Shown: positions 17,791-26,644 of the stretch, in pieces
How the letters are laid out: every line of letters begins with the position of its first letter
Numbering within the stretch: the stretch's first letter is position 1
Source: Sporolactobacillus laevolacticus DSM 442
GTDB taxonomy: Bacteria; Bacillota; Bacilli; Bacillales; Sporolactobacillaceae
DNA: 64,000 bases
Assembly: GCF_000497245.1 (NCBI RefSeq)
Contig: NZ_AWTC01000004.1
Coordinates: 92,124-156,123, forward strand
Direction: 5' to 3'
Notes under the pieces: model-generated
Databases searched by the model: none
Seen by the model: the letters and a program-made list of their open reading frames with translations, nothing else
Told to the model about the DNA's origin: nothing
Program-made: the position numbers and the translations under genes

Positions 17791-19260
17791 TTGAAGTTCA
17801 GGCATGGAAAACAGGTCATGGCTATTGTCGCTGCATGTTGCTTAATGTTAGGAGTGTTTGTCGCTTTTCCGGGTTTTTCAACACAAGCTTCCGCCGAAAA
17901 CCCTGAGCACATTGTGAAAAAAGTGATTCCAACCTTTACAGGAGATACCAAAACGACCAAGGGATTCTCCTGGTACACAACATTAGAATCAGATCGCAGC
18001 GATTTACAACTTGTGAAAAAAACGGGTAAAAAGAAACCTGATTTTAGAAAAGCGTTGAATTTTTCCGGGACAAGCTATGTATCGACGAATGATAGCGGTG
18101 AACGGGTCCACAAAGCTGAAGCGAAGAGACTAAAAGCGAACACCGAATACTATTATCGTGTCGGCGATAAAAAGCTGAATACATGGAGTGAAACGAGACT
18201 TGTAAAAACATCAAAAAAGAACGGCTCGTTCACCTTCCTCGAGCTAACAGATCCGCAGGCAAAAACGGAAGACGAGGGCAAGCTTGCTGCAGATACTTTT
18301 AATACGGCTGCGAAAACAGTTAAAGATTACGACTTCATGACCGTGACCGGTGACTTTGTTGACAATGGAGTGGTTGAAGACCAATGGGACTGGCTGATTA
18401 ATAATAGTCAGAATGTATGGGGCAATACTACGGTTGTTCCTGTAGCCGGAAACCACGAAAGCAAAAACAATGCATTTATCGACCATTTTAACTTGAAGCC
18501 TGCAGCTTCGAACACAGACACGACGACAGGTGCCTATTATTCCTTTAATTACAGCAACACACATTTTGTCGTCCTTAATACGAATGAAGACTCTGAAGAA
18601 TACCGTGACTTTACACCAGCCCAGGTAAAATGGATGACTTCGGATATCAAAAAAGCCAAAGCAGCAGGTGCAAAATGGACGGTTGTCTTGATTCACAAGG
18701 GGCCATATACAACATCCAACCACGCAACAGATTCTGATATTATCGATCCAAACGGGGTCAGAAATAAAATTGCGCCATTGATTGGCAAATTGGGCGTAGA
18801 TCTAGTGATTCAGGGTCACGACCATATCTATGCACGAACAAAGCCGATAGATGGAGAAAACCAAGCGACCCAACCAACAAAAATAACTGAATGGTTAAAT
18901 GGACAGCCGATTGAGTATTCTGTAAATCCAGATGGAGCGATCTACTTTATTCCGGCGACGGCAGGCCCGAAAGTGTATAAAAAGAACCAAGATCCGGTAC
19001 TTGGCGATGCGTTCTACAGCAAATTCGAACGTGCTGAAGAAAATCATGCCTTGAAATATGGTCTGGATCCTACTGATCCAACCCGGCCGGTTCGCGGAGC
19101 CATCCAGAACTTTACCAGCGTTAAAGTTGAGAAAGACCGCATCACTGTTGTGGTTTATGAAATAGATCGAATCAAAGGCGGCGCTCCTTATATCGTCGAT
19201 CAGTTCGGCATTGAGAAAAGCAAAAACGCTAAGCCTAGCAAATCAAAACAGCATCGTTAA
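17791..19260 (+). CDS. Secreted metallophosphoesterase (purple-acid-phosphatase-like)
   Basis: 489 residues if started at TTG 17791 (AGAGGAG nine bases upstream). The N-terminus is a signal peptide (KFRHGK, then a hydrophobic run, cleavage near QASA-ENP). A fibronectin-III-like domain (about 40-145, ending LKANTEYYYRVGD) precedes the calcineurin-like core: TDPQ, TGDFVDNG, GNHE, LIHKGPY and GHDHIYAR. Substrate is a phosphomonoester or diester outside the cell. The YAD-type Tyr ligand of classic purple acid phosphatases is not evident, so general metallophosphoesterase is safer. C-terminus is Lys/Ser-rich. Confidence 0.85.
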   Translation: MKFRHGKQVMAIVAACCLMLGVFVAFPGFSTQASAENPEHIVKKVIPTFTGDTKTTKGFSWYTTLESDRSDLQLVKKTGKKKPDFRKALNFSGTSYVSTNDSGERVHKAEAKRLKANTEYYYRVGDKKLNTWSETRLVKTSKKNGSFTFLELTDPQAKTEDEGKLAADTFNTAAKTVKDYDFMTVTGDFVDNGVVEDQWDWLINNSQNVWGNTTVVPVAGNHESKNNAFIDHFNLKPAASNTDTTTGAYYSFNYSNTHFVVLNTNEDSEEYRDFTPAQVKWMTSDIKKAKAAGAKWTVVLIHKGPYTTSNHATDSDIIDPNGVRNKIAPLIGKLGVDLVIQGHDHIYARTKPIDGENQATQPTKITEWLNGQPIEYSVNPDGAIYFIPATAGPKVYKKNQDPVLGDAFYSKFERAEENHALKYGLDPTDPTRPVRGAIQNFTSVKVEKDRITVVVYEIDRIKGGAPYIVDQFGIEKSKNAKPSKSKQHR

Positions 19261-19286
19261 GCGAAAGCTAAGCTTAATGATCAAGT

Positions 19287-19316
19287 AGGACGGGGGATGC
19301 CCTGTCCTTTTTTTTG
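19287..19316 (+). terminator. Terminator after metallophosphoesterase
   Basis: AGGACGGGG / CCCTGTCCT stem followed by eight or more T, 27 bp after the stop codon. Confidence 0.8.
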
Positions 19317-19369
19317 TCTAACAATTAAGCCGTTTTTTCTATTTGTGCAGAATAACTGTGCTATCTCTA

Positions 19370-19576
19370 TTAAGCATTATTACGTTTCCTGCTCTTGACG
19401 AACTCAGTGCCGATGATACCGAAGATTAAAATGATTAAGGAAATTTTGCTATAGTCTTTGAAAAAGGTTGTAAATGGAATATCCAATAAGCGCAAGATAA
19501 GTGTTAATATCCGACCGAACAATAAAAGGATGCCAAAGAAGAACAATAAGTTAAATATTTTTTCGAGTACGTACAT
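19370..19576 (-). CDS. Small two-helix membrane protein
   Basis: 68 residues with two hydrophobic segments (about 8-32 and 43-58) and a basic tail KSRKRNNA. An AAAGGAGG site five bases before ATG 19576 makes translation very likely. No family recognised. It lies between the metallophosphoesterase and a phosphatase gene on the minus strand; 48 bp separate it from the end of the phosphatase gene, so it could be cotranscribed with that. Confidence 0.6.
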   Translation of the reverse strand: MYVLEKIFNLLFFFGILLLFGRILTLILRLLDIPFTTFFKDYSKISLIILIFGIIGTEFVKSRKRNNA

Positions 19577-19624
19577 GCTAATCCTCCTTTATCGGGATGG
19601 AGTATAAATGCTTGATGTATCCAT

Positions 19625-20311
19625 TTAAAAAAGTTTGTTCTTTATGGTTACTTGCTCATTAGTGGTTAAGTTAAGTTTTCCAAGATACTCGTCTATTGTG
19701 TGATAATCTTCTTTAAACTGTATTAATGTCTTCTCCATGTTCTCCATGTCTGAACGTCCATAGTAGTCGGGAAGTTCAGGGTTCTTTTTCTTGGTTTCGC
19801 GAATGAGATGTCTTATGTAGGTGTAGGAAACTTGATAGTCAGCTAATATATCACTCGCACCGACACCGGCTGCGAGGAGCAAAAGGGCAGCAACGACACC
19901 TGTACGATCTTTACCAACCGCGCAATGGATCAAAACCGCGCCTTTCTGTCCGGCAATGATCCGCATAATCCGGCCTATAGCAGGAAAATCTGAAATGATT
20001 TCACCATAAAGCGCGGGAACACCGTCTTTAGATCCTGGATCACGGTTGCCAATCGCAAATGGGCAATGAAAATAATCGAAATCGGGTGAGAGCTCAAAAG
20101 CACTGGGATTTCTCTCAATTTCCGGTTTCGATCGGAAATCAATGGCGGCGGTGACATTTAGTTGTTTCAGGATTTCAGCATCTTCTATGCTTAAGACAAG
20201 CGGCGCGTCACTGCGCAAAATTCGGGCGTACGCTGTCATTTTTCCGTTGCCGGCGGGATAACCGCCTAAATCTCTTGTATTCATGGTGTGCGAAAGTGGA
20301 ATGCGTTTCAT
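19625..20311 (-). CDS. Tyrosine/dual-specificity protein phosphatase (Y_phosphatase3 family)
   Basis: 228 residues. N-terminal NTRDLGGYP and the P-loop HCAVGKDRTG (Cys130, Arg136) define the family of bacterial MptpB/IphP-like phosphatases. Conserved ALYGEIISDFP and DYQVSYTYI helices follow. Substrates in this family are phosphotyrosine, phosphoserine or phosphoinositides. ATG 20311 has AAAGGTGAG eleven bases upstream. A second member of the same family lies divergently 600 bp away (20909). Confidence 0.87.
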   Translation of the reverse strand: MKRIPLSHTMNTRDLGGYPAGNGKMTAYARILRSDAPLVLSIEDAEILKQLNVTAAIDFRSKPEIERNPSAFELSPDFDYFHCPFAIGNRDPGSKDGVPALYGEIISDFPAIGRIMRIIAGQKGAVLIHCAVGKDRTGVVAALLLLAAGVGASDILADYQVSYTYIRHLIRETKKKNPELPDYYGRSDMENMEKTLIQFKEDYHTIDEYLGKLNLTTNEQVTIKNKLF

Positions 20312-20763
20312 TGAAATAAAGTCTCACCTTTCTCTTCATTAAATAGATGTTACTTATGTTTCCGAAGTTTTCTACGATGCGAAAAGTTAGTGCTTTTGCT
20401 GAATGGTCGTGACAACCTCAAATATTACTTTTACACACTTATATCAATTTGACAAACCTAAATCACCTCATACGTATTTAGGAGAAGGTGTATTTAGTTA
20501 AATTCGTATCCACATTCAAATTCAATTTTAGCGTAACGCATTCATCAAATCTCTGCAGATCTTATGTTTCATTATCAAAACCACATCGCAGAAATGAAAT
20601 ATGACTGATTTAATCGTCTGAGTTGTCTTCATGAAAAGTGCATAGACTACAGAAAAAAGCTTTTATTTATCCGATAACGGCATCATAATATGACCGATTT
20701 GTCATTAAAAGTTTGACAGAACCTTAGTACTAACACAATAATATCAGCCAAAAATTATGATAT
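20312..20763. other. Divergent intergenic region without a recognised gene
   Basis: About 450 A/T-rich bases between two divergent phosphatase genes, followed by a MITE-like element. Promoters for both genes must lie here; boxes such as TTGACA near 20713 occur but without a clear partner. No gene or RNA recognised. Confidence 0.4.
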
Positions 20764-20830
20764 GATAAAGAAAAACTTGGCGAAGCCAAGTCTTCCACGC
20801 CGGCTAAGCCTTAGTTTTTCTTATACTAGG
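20764..20830. repeat. 67-bp MITE-like palindromic repeat, copy 1
   Basis: Starts with AAAGAAAAACTTGGCGAAGC and ends with the near inverse (GCCTTAGTTTTTCTTATA); internal hairpin ACTTGGC-GAA-GCCAAGT. A second copy at 48305-48371 aligns without gaps at about 70 percent identity over the last 47 bases. Looks like a small non-autonomous or REP-type element; no transposase nearby. Confidence 0.6.
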
Positions 20831-20908
20831 TACCGCTAATCTTTTATATTTTATACAATCTTATTTGTATAAAGAAAAACACAAAGTAAATGGGAAGAAG
20901 GGCTGCTG

Positions 20909-21685
20909 ATGGAGAATAACGCATTGATGGAACGTGTGCTTCCTTTAGAAGGCGTGTACAATTTCCGAGATATGGGGGGATTGAAAGCGCGGGACGGACG
21001 GAAAGTGAAAAAAGGGTTACTCTTCCGTTCGGCGGAATTGACCGGAATGACCAGCAATGATAAAACAAATCTTAGGCCGCTGAATCTCAAACTCATCTAT
21101 GATTATCGTGACATGGCGGAAGCAGTTGTGAAACCCGATCCGCAAATCGGAAATGAACGGCATGAACGTGTGGCCGTTAACGGACAAGATAAATCAACCG
21201 CCAAAGATGAGTGGGATCCGGAAACCTTTTATAAAACGTTCACGCGTGAGAAATTTGCTCAGGTTTACAGAGAGATGCCGATACAAAATGCTTCCTATAA
21301 ACGCCTGATGCATCTTTTTGCAAAGCCGGAACAAAATTTGCCGGTCCTTCACCACTGTGCGGGTGGTCGTGATCGCACGGGAGTCGGTGCGATGCTACTC
21401 CTCCGCACACTGGGCGTTTCATTTGAAACGATTATGGAGGATTATCTGCTTTCGAACAAGACCTTGGTTGCCTATCATCAGGAATTGTTTGAAGAAGCCG
21501 CGCAATTTGTGTCCGGAGCGCAACTGAAACAATTTGAAGAAGGTTTTATGCTGAACGAACAGTATCTGGATGCATCGATTAATTCGATTTTCAGCACTTA
21601 TGGCAAATTCGGCAAATACTTGGAAAAAGAATTTGGGATTACACGCACTGAGCGTGAAAAAATCAAGGATTACTGCCTTGAATAA
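20909..21685 (+). CDS. Tyrosine/dual-specificity protein phosphatase (Y_phosphatase3 family)
   Basis: 258 residues. Family markers: VYNFRDMGGLKARDGRKVKKGLLFRSAEL near the N-terminus and P-loop HHCAGGRDRTG (Cys150, Arg156). It differs from the divergent neighbour by a longer insert (residues 75-115) and seems a distant paralogue rather than a recent copy. Substrate unknown. ATG 20909 follows AGAAGGG by six bases. A short MITE-like element lies 80 bp upstream. Confidence 0.87.
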   Translation: MENNALMERVLPLEGVYNFRDMGGLKARDGRKVKKGLLFRSAELTGMTSNDKTNLRPLNLKLIYDYRDMAEAVVKPDPQIGNERHERVAVNGQDKSTAKDEWDPETFYKTFTREKFAQVYREMPIQNASYKRLMHLFAKPEQNLPVLHHCAGGRDRTGVGAMLLLRTLGVSFETIMEDYLLSNKTLVAYHQELFEEAAQFVSGAQLKQFEEGFMLNEQYLDASINSIFSTYGKFGKYLEKEFGITRTEREKIKDYCLE

Positions 21686-21771
21686 GTTTCATCATCTACG
21701 GCTTTTCCTAAAATGGAAAGGTCGTATTTGTTTATTTTGTAAAATTGTGGTGCGTAATATCTAACTTTCGG

Positions 21772-22638
21772 TTACGAAAAGATTTGCTGAAGTTCATCAA
21801 TACTTCTGTTTTGCTTACTAAGCCATTGTGAAACTGCAGGATCGCTGTCCAGATTCAAATGAAACCAGACTGGGTTAAGTCCTTTAGCGATAAGACTCTG
21901 CGTTCTATTTGTGTTATCTCTGATGATGTACTGGGCATCTAATCCGTTCTTCCCGTTCCATTTCATCACTGTATAACGGTGCTGGATAAGTTCTTCAAAT
22001 GGAATTAATGGCTTTACTTCTGTTTCGAAAATTGTCTCCAAAGTGTTTAACATAGTGTCTCTTTTTGATTGAATTTGTGGGCATGGGTGGTAATAATCGC
22101 CTTTGCCGTTGTGTTTGCCGAATGCTAGTATGCCTGAGTCCGCTATTTGTTGCTGCCAAAGCTTTTTTGCTTCATGGAGATTATGCCATGATGTTTGTGA
22201 ATGGATTCCCCATCCGATAAGCATCCATGGATGTCTCTGCAATTCATCTTTAGTCACGAGTGACTCAGTCAGCATAATCTTGTTTTCGTTGACCAGTTGT
22301 TCAAAATGGTTAATAGCATCCTCGGCTCTCGTTTCTTGCAAATGAAATAGATTATAGATCTGAAGTGTTCCTATTGGATGCCCCATATAAATTCTCTCAA
22401 CGAACCTGATTAGTTGATCTAAGGTTGGGTCCGCTTTGATCTGTCCCATTGCTGCTCCATATTTTTTTAGTTGGGTATCTAAATTAGGATCAGTTTGTGC
22501 GAACTGTGCAGATCCTGGATTCAGCATCAGCACGGAACCTAGTGAACGACTTGAATGGCCCCATTGAATGTACGCAGATGTTCTGAAGACGAGTCCAAAA
22601 CGGAAAATAAATCTGCCGAAAACCCGTGGATAGTCCAT
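21772..22638 (-). CDS. Uncharacterised protein, DUF1643-like N-terminal part
   Basis: 288 residues. The segment SVLMLNPGSAQFAQTDPNLDTQLKK...GTLQIYNLFHLQE has the look of DUF1643 (LMLNPS...D.T...N LF), followed by HPWMLIGWGIHSQTSW and a C-terminal part not recognised. No signal peptide or membrane helix. ATG 22638 has GGGGG nine bases upstream; the earlier in-frame ATG at 22659 overlaps that site. Function unknown. Confidence 0.55.
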   Translation of the reverse strand: MDYPRVFGRFIFRFGLVFRTSAYIQWGHSSRSLGSVLMLNPGSAQFAQTDPNLDTQLKKYGAAMGQIKADPTLDQLIRFVERIYMGHPIGTLQIYNLFHLQETRAEDAINHFEQLVNENKIMLTESLVTKDELQRHPWMLIGWGIHSQTSWHNLHEAKKLWQQQIADSGILAFGKHNGKGDYYHPCPQIQSKRDTMLNTLETIFETEVKPLIPFEELIQHRYTVMKWNGKNGLDAQYIIRDNTNRTQSLIAKGLNPVWFHLNLDSDPAVSQWLSKQNRSIDELQQIFS

Positions 22639-22898
22639 AGTTGTTGTCCCCCTATACATTATTTGAGATAAAGCGGTTTAGTTTCATTTTACATCCGAAA
22701 TTTCCAGCCGGGAAATCTATAATAAAAAAGAACATAAAAGTACTGAAAGCTTGGTTGGAGTCTAAGTTGGAGTTTTAATGAATTTTTCGGATTAGATGAA
22801 TGCTGAATGATGGAAAAGAGGATTTGGCATGCATGGCAACCGGTCACAAATTTAAAATAATATTTGGTTTCGTTTGACATATTTTCTACCAAGCGATT

Positions 22899-22928
22899 TT
22901 GATACATGTCAGAAGTTGATGGTATACT
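22899..22928 (+). promoter_or_regulatory. Sigma-A-type promoter of lemA-htpX
   Basis: TTGATA (22899-22904), 18-bp spacer, TATACT (22923-22928), 38 bp before the LemA start codon. Confidence 0.6.
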
Positions 22929-22965
22929 TAGTATAACTTGTATCACGCAAAGGAGAGTAAAGCCT

Positions 22966-23511
22966 ATGATGACGTGGATTATTCTTGCAATCGCAGTAAT
23001 TATTGTCATTTACTTTATTGCCCAATACAACGGTCTGGTGAAGCTGCGCAACTGGGTACAGGAATCGTTCAGCCAGATTGATGTTCAGTTGAAACGGCGC
23101 CATGACCTGATTCCAAATTTGGTTGAAACGGTCAAAGGTTATGCAAAACATGAAAAAGAAACACTGAATCAGGTAATTGAGGCACGGAATAAGCTGGTCA
23201 GCGGTACGCCACAGGAGCGAATCGAAGCAGACAACCAGATTGAAGGCGCATTGAAGTCAATCTTCGCACTGGCAGAATCGTATCCGGATTTGAAAGCGAA
23301 CCAGAACTTTCTGCAGCTTCAGGAAGAACTAGCGACAACGGAAAATAAAGTGGCTTATTCACGCCAGCTGTATAACAAAACGGTAAAAGACTACAACATT
23401 AAAAGGGAATCTTTCCCGAGCAATATCATTGCCAAAATGTTTGGATTTCAAAGAGAAGAGTTGCTTACTATTCCTGAGGCGGATCGTGAAGTGCCAAAGG
23501 TTACCTTTTAA
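22966..23511 (+). CDS. LemA family protein
   Basis: 181 residues: N-terminal transmembrane helix ([20 protein letters not shown]) and the LemA helical bundle ([54 protein letters not shown]), with the conserved [27 protein letters not shown] end. Role uncertain; LemA genes are commonly paired with HtpX, as here, where htpX begins 12 bases downstream. ATG 22966 follows AGGAGAG. Confidence 0.92.
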   Translation: MMTWIILAIAVIIVIYFIAQYNGLVKLRNWVQESFSQIDVQLKRRHDLIPNLVETVKGYAKHEKETLNQVIEARNKLVSGTPQERIEADNQIEGALKSIFALAESYPDLKANQNFLQLQEELATTENKVAYSRQLYNKTVKDYNIKRESFPSNIIAKMFGFQREELLTIPEADREVPKVTF

Positions 23512-23523
23512 TGGAGGCTGCTC

Positions 23524-24414
23524 ATGCTCTATCAACAAATTCAGCAAAATAAGCGAAAGACCCTTGTTCTACTCACGTTTTTCTGTCTGCTGGTATTGGC
23601 GATCGGCTGGGCGGTTGGCTATTTTTTGAATGGCGATTCCATTTCAGGGCCGGTGATCGCAGCAGTCGTTCTCGCTTTTTATATCCCGATTACCTTTGCC
23701 AGCGCACGTGCGCAGGTACTTGGCATGGCTGGTGCACGTGAAATCAAGAAAAGTGACAATCCGATGGTGTTCAATGTTGTGGAGGAGCTGGCGCTCGCTG
23801 CTAATGTGCCGATGCCGAAGATTTACATTGTCGATGATCCGTCACCGAATGCCTTCGCAACCGGGATGAAGCCGGAATCGAGCGTGATCGCTTTCACCAG
23901 CGGCCTGCTGGATCGATTAAATCGCGAAGAAATCGCTGCGGTAGCTGCTCATGAGTTCTCACACATCAGAAATTATGATATCCGGTTGATGACGCTTTGC
24001 ATCGCGCTCGTCGGAGTCATTGTCATTGTTGCCGATATTGGGCAGCGAATGTTTTTCTGGGGCGGGGGACGGGGCAACAAGCGAAATAATGAAAAATCAA
24101 ATCCCATTTTTATGGTGATTGCGCTTGTTCTGATTATCCTCGCGCCGCTCGTCGCCCAGTTTGTCCAGCTAGCGGTGTCGCGCAACCGTGAATATCTGGC
24201 CGATGCTTCAGCCGTTGAACTGACCCGCGATCCGCAGGGATTAATCAACGCACTGAGCAAAATCAGCAGCGATTCCCAAGGCATGAAGCATGTAAAAGAT
24301 GCCACTGCCTCGATGTATATTTCAAACCCATTTGGCAAAAAGCATAAGAAAACCAACTGGTTTGCCACTCATCCGCCAATTGAAAGCAGAATCGAACGGC
24401 TCAGGGCGATGTGA
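23524..24414 (+). CDS. htpX: Membrane zinc metalloprotease HtpX (M48)
   Basis: 296 residues. Two N-terminal membrane helices (17-35, 42-60), the zinc motif AAHEFSH (His143, Glu144, His147), a further helix pair (155-175, 193-215) and the third ligand region NREYLADASAVELTRDP. HtpX degrades damaged membrane proteins. It forms a two-gene operon with lemA. Ribosome site ATGGAGG upstream of ATG 23524. A terminator follows 40 bp after the stop. Confidence 0.92.
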   Translation: MLYQQIQQNKRKTLVLLTFFCLLVLAIGWAVGYFLNGDSISGPVIAAVVLAFYIPITFASARAQVLGMAGAREIKKSDNPMVFNVVEELALAANVPMPKIYIVDDPSPNAFATGMKPESSVIAFTSGLLDRLNREEIAAVAAHEFSHIRNYDIRLMTLCIALVGVIVIVADIGQRMFFWGGGRGNKRNNEKSNPIFMVIALVLIILAPLVAQFVQLAVSRNREYLADASAVELTRDPQGLINALSKISSDSQGMKHVKDATASMYISNPFGKKHKKTNWFATHPPIESRIERLRAM

Positions 24415-24454
24415 ACGGGTTGAAAGATTAATAGATTTGAATAGAAAACATACG

Positions 24455-24481
24455 CCGCATGGATACACCGTGCGGTTTTTA
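24455..24481 (+). terminator. Terminator of lemA-htpX
   Basis: CCGCATGG / CCGTGCGG stem (one wobble) followed by TTTTT. Confidence 0.75.
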
Positions 24482-25057
24482 GTGTTTATTGACGCTTCAA
24501 AATAAAAGCAGAACCCAGAAATAGGTGGGAATTACAAGAGAAGATGGGGAGATTCAAAGCTTTTTAATGTAATTATTTCCAATTTGAATTTTTTCTCCTA
24601 GTCTGTAAGACCTATTTGTATTACGTTTGCGTAACAGATATGTAAAAATGTTAATGGATGTAAGCATACGCTTTCATAACATCAGTTATTACAACAGATC
24701 ATCGCGCGCAACGTGATGCTCCACGGAAGAGACTTCTCAATTAATTTTTGCGAAGTCTCTTTTTTATCGCGAAAGATTACGAGATTTTTTTACAAACGTA
24801 AAAATAATCCGTCAAAAAGACCTAGAAAATCCGCAGTTTCCGGAAGGGAAATTCCCTCTGATTTCCTTGATTTGGTGCATTGACGGTTTCGGCTGATACC
24901 AAGTATTCTTGTGGAGACCCATCAGCAGAAGCGCTGCTGGTTGAGCAGAGAACTCCGGATTTACCGAAGTCGCTACAACAGAGAGAAGCGGGCACATGAT
25001 GTCTACTCAGGTTTCGGGAAATGGTGATCTCAAACTAACAGACAGGGAGAGGACAAC
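24482..25057 (+). promoter_or_regulatory. Long leader/promoter region of sacB
   Basis: A 576-bp region upstream of levansucrase with no gene. It contains an inverted repeat TTACG-TTTG-CGTAA (24621-24634), a catabolite-site-like TGTAAGCATACGCT (24659-24672, imperfect match to the CcpA consensus) and an intrinsic terminator at 24727-24766, 290 bp before the start codon. The SacY/SacT RAT antiterminator consensus of B. subtilis was not found. The terminator far upstream suggests either attenuation or the end of a small RNA. Confidence 0.5.
24727..24766 (+). terminator. Intrinsic terminator in the sacB upstream region
   Basis: Perfect stem AAGAGACTTC / GAAGTCTCTT with a 15-nt loop and a TTTTTT tail. 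Confidence 0.8.
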
Positions 25058-26512
25058 ATGAAGATTGGAAGACGCGTAAAACAGACGGCTGCTCTTGCCT
25101 TGGCTGCTGCATTCCTATTTGGCGGCACAGGGCATGTGTCAGCGAAACAGAAAGATAACTCAGGAATAAACGAGACTTATGGGATTTCACATCTCACACG
25201 TTACAATATGAGCAAAATACCTGATCAACAGAAGAATGAACGTTTTCAAGTGCCGAAATTCGACGCTTCAACGATAAAAAATCTGCCGTCAGCGATTGGC
25301 AAAGATAAAGACGGAAACAAAATTGACCTGGATGTTTGGGACAGCTGGCCGCTGCAGAATGCGGACGGAACTGTGGCAAATTACAAAGGCTACAATATTG
25401 TTTTTGCACTCGCCGGTGATCCGAAAGTCAGCAGTGACACGTTCATCTATCTGTTCTATCAAAAGAAAGGCGACACATCGATTGACAGCTGGAAGAATGC
25501 AGGACGCGTATTCAAAGCGGATGACCATCTGAAAGCAAATGATCCGATCCTGAAAAATCAGGCAGAAGAATGGTCCGGTTCAGCAACGCTGACCTCCGAC
25601 GGCAAGGTTCGCTTATTTTACACCGACCGCCATCCGTGGGATCCGGATAAAAAGCTTTATGGTAAACAGACGTTGACGACCGCTCAAATCAACCTTTCTC
25701 AGCCGGATGCGGATTCATTGAAGGTTGACGGCATTGAAGATTTGAAATCTATTTTTGATGGCGACGGCAAGTACTATCAGAACGTTGACCAATCCTTTAA
25801 TGTAGACGGAGACAACCATACTTTCCGTGATCCGCACTATGTTGAAGACAATGGACACAAGTATCTCGTATTTGAAGCGAACACCGGCACTGATGTTGGT
25901 TACCAAGGCGATGATCAATTTGACAACCGCGCATTCTATGGCGGTGACAACGAATTCTTCCAGAAGGAAAGACAAGCACTGCTTGACAGCCCTAAGAAAA
26001 AGCTTGCCTCTCTTGCGAACGGAGCATTGGGTATCATCGAACTGAACGACGACTACACCTTGAAGAAAGTTATGAAGCCATTACTTGCATCGAATACAGT
26101 TACTGATGAGATTGAACGGGCAAACGTATTTAAAATGAATGGAAAATGGTACCTGTTCACCGACTCTCGAGGAGCGAAGATGACGATTGACGGCATCGGA
26201 GACAAAGATGTCTACATGCTCGGCTTTGTGTCTGATTCTCTGACTGGGGAATACCGTCCGTTGAATGACACTGGCCTAGTACTGCAAATGGATTTGAACC
26301 AAAATGATGTGACCTGGTCATACTCCCACTTCGCTGTTCCGCAGCAACATGGGAACAAGGTAGTCATTACAAGTTACATGACCAACAGAGGGACATTTAA
26401 TGACCATCATTCCACCTTTGCGCCGAGCTTCCAAGTGAAGCTTAATGGTTCAAAATCATCGGTTATAAAGGACAGCATTCTGGAACAAGGTCAGTTGACG
26501 GTTGGAGATTAA
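25058..26512 (+). CDS. sacB: Levansucrase (GH68)
   Basis: 484 residues, close to B. subtilis SacB throughout. Secreted: signal peptide ending HVSA-KQ (about residue 29). Catalytic triad visible: nucleophile Asp95 in DVWDSWPLQ, transition-state stabiliser Asp258 in FRDPHYVED, acid/base Glu353 in TDEIERANVF; EWSGSA and YTDRH active-site loops are present. The calcium-site region is also similar. It splits sucrose and builds levan from the fructosyl units outside the cell. A long leader precedes it, and levB follows after a strong hairpin. Confidence 0.97.
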   Translation: MKIGRRVKQTAALALAAAFLFGGTGHVSAKQKDNSGINETYGISHLTRYNMSKIPDQQKNERFQVPKFDASTIKNLPSAIGKDKDGNKIDLDVWDSWPLQNADGTVANYKGYNIVFALAGDPKVSSDTFIYLFYQKKGDTSIDSWKNAGRVFKADDHLKANDPILKNQAEEWSGSATLTSDGKVRLFYTDRHPWDPDKKLYGKQTLTTAQINLSQPDADSLKVDGIEDLKSIFDGDGKYYQNVDQSFNVDGDNHTFRDPHYVEDNGHKYLVFEANTGTDVGYQGDDQFDNRAFYGGDNEFFQKERQALLDSPKKKLASLANGALGIIELNDDYTLKKVMKPLLASNTVTDEIERANVFKMNGKWYLFTDSRGAKMTIDGIGDKDVYMLGFVSDSLTGEYRPLNDTGLVLQMDLNQNDVTWSYSHFAVPQQHGNKVVITSYMTNRGTFNDHHSTFAPSFQVKLNGSKSSVIKDSILEQGQLTVGD

Positions 26513-26545
26513 TTACTGAATTGGTTTATAAATAGGAAGAACTGT

Positions 26546-26583
26546 AGAAAATGTCGTATATAGGCGACATTTTCTTTTTTTTT
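26546..26583 (+). terminator. Terminator between sacB and levB
   Basis: Perfect stem AGAAAATGTCG / CGACATTTTCT followed by eight T, starting 34 bp after the sacB stop. Transcripts reaching levB must read through it or begin at a new promoter. Confidence 0.85.
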
Positions 26584-26644
26584 CGTGAAAATGTGCGAAA
26601 ATGAAAAGGCATTTTCGATTGGCAGAATGTTGGGGGTTTTGGAT

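Noticed and set aside
24620..24680. Firm CcpA site before sacB
   Set aside because: The TGTAAGCATACGCT match is imperfect; kept only as a weak note within the leader entry.
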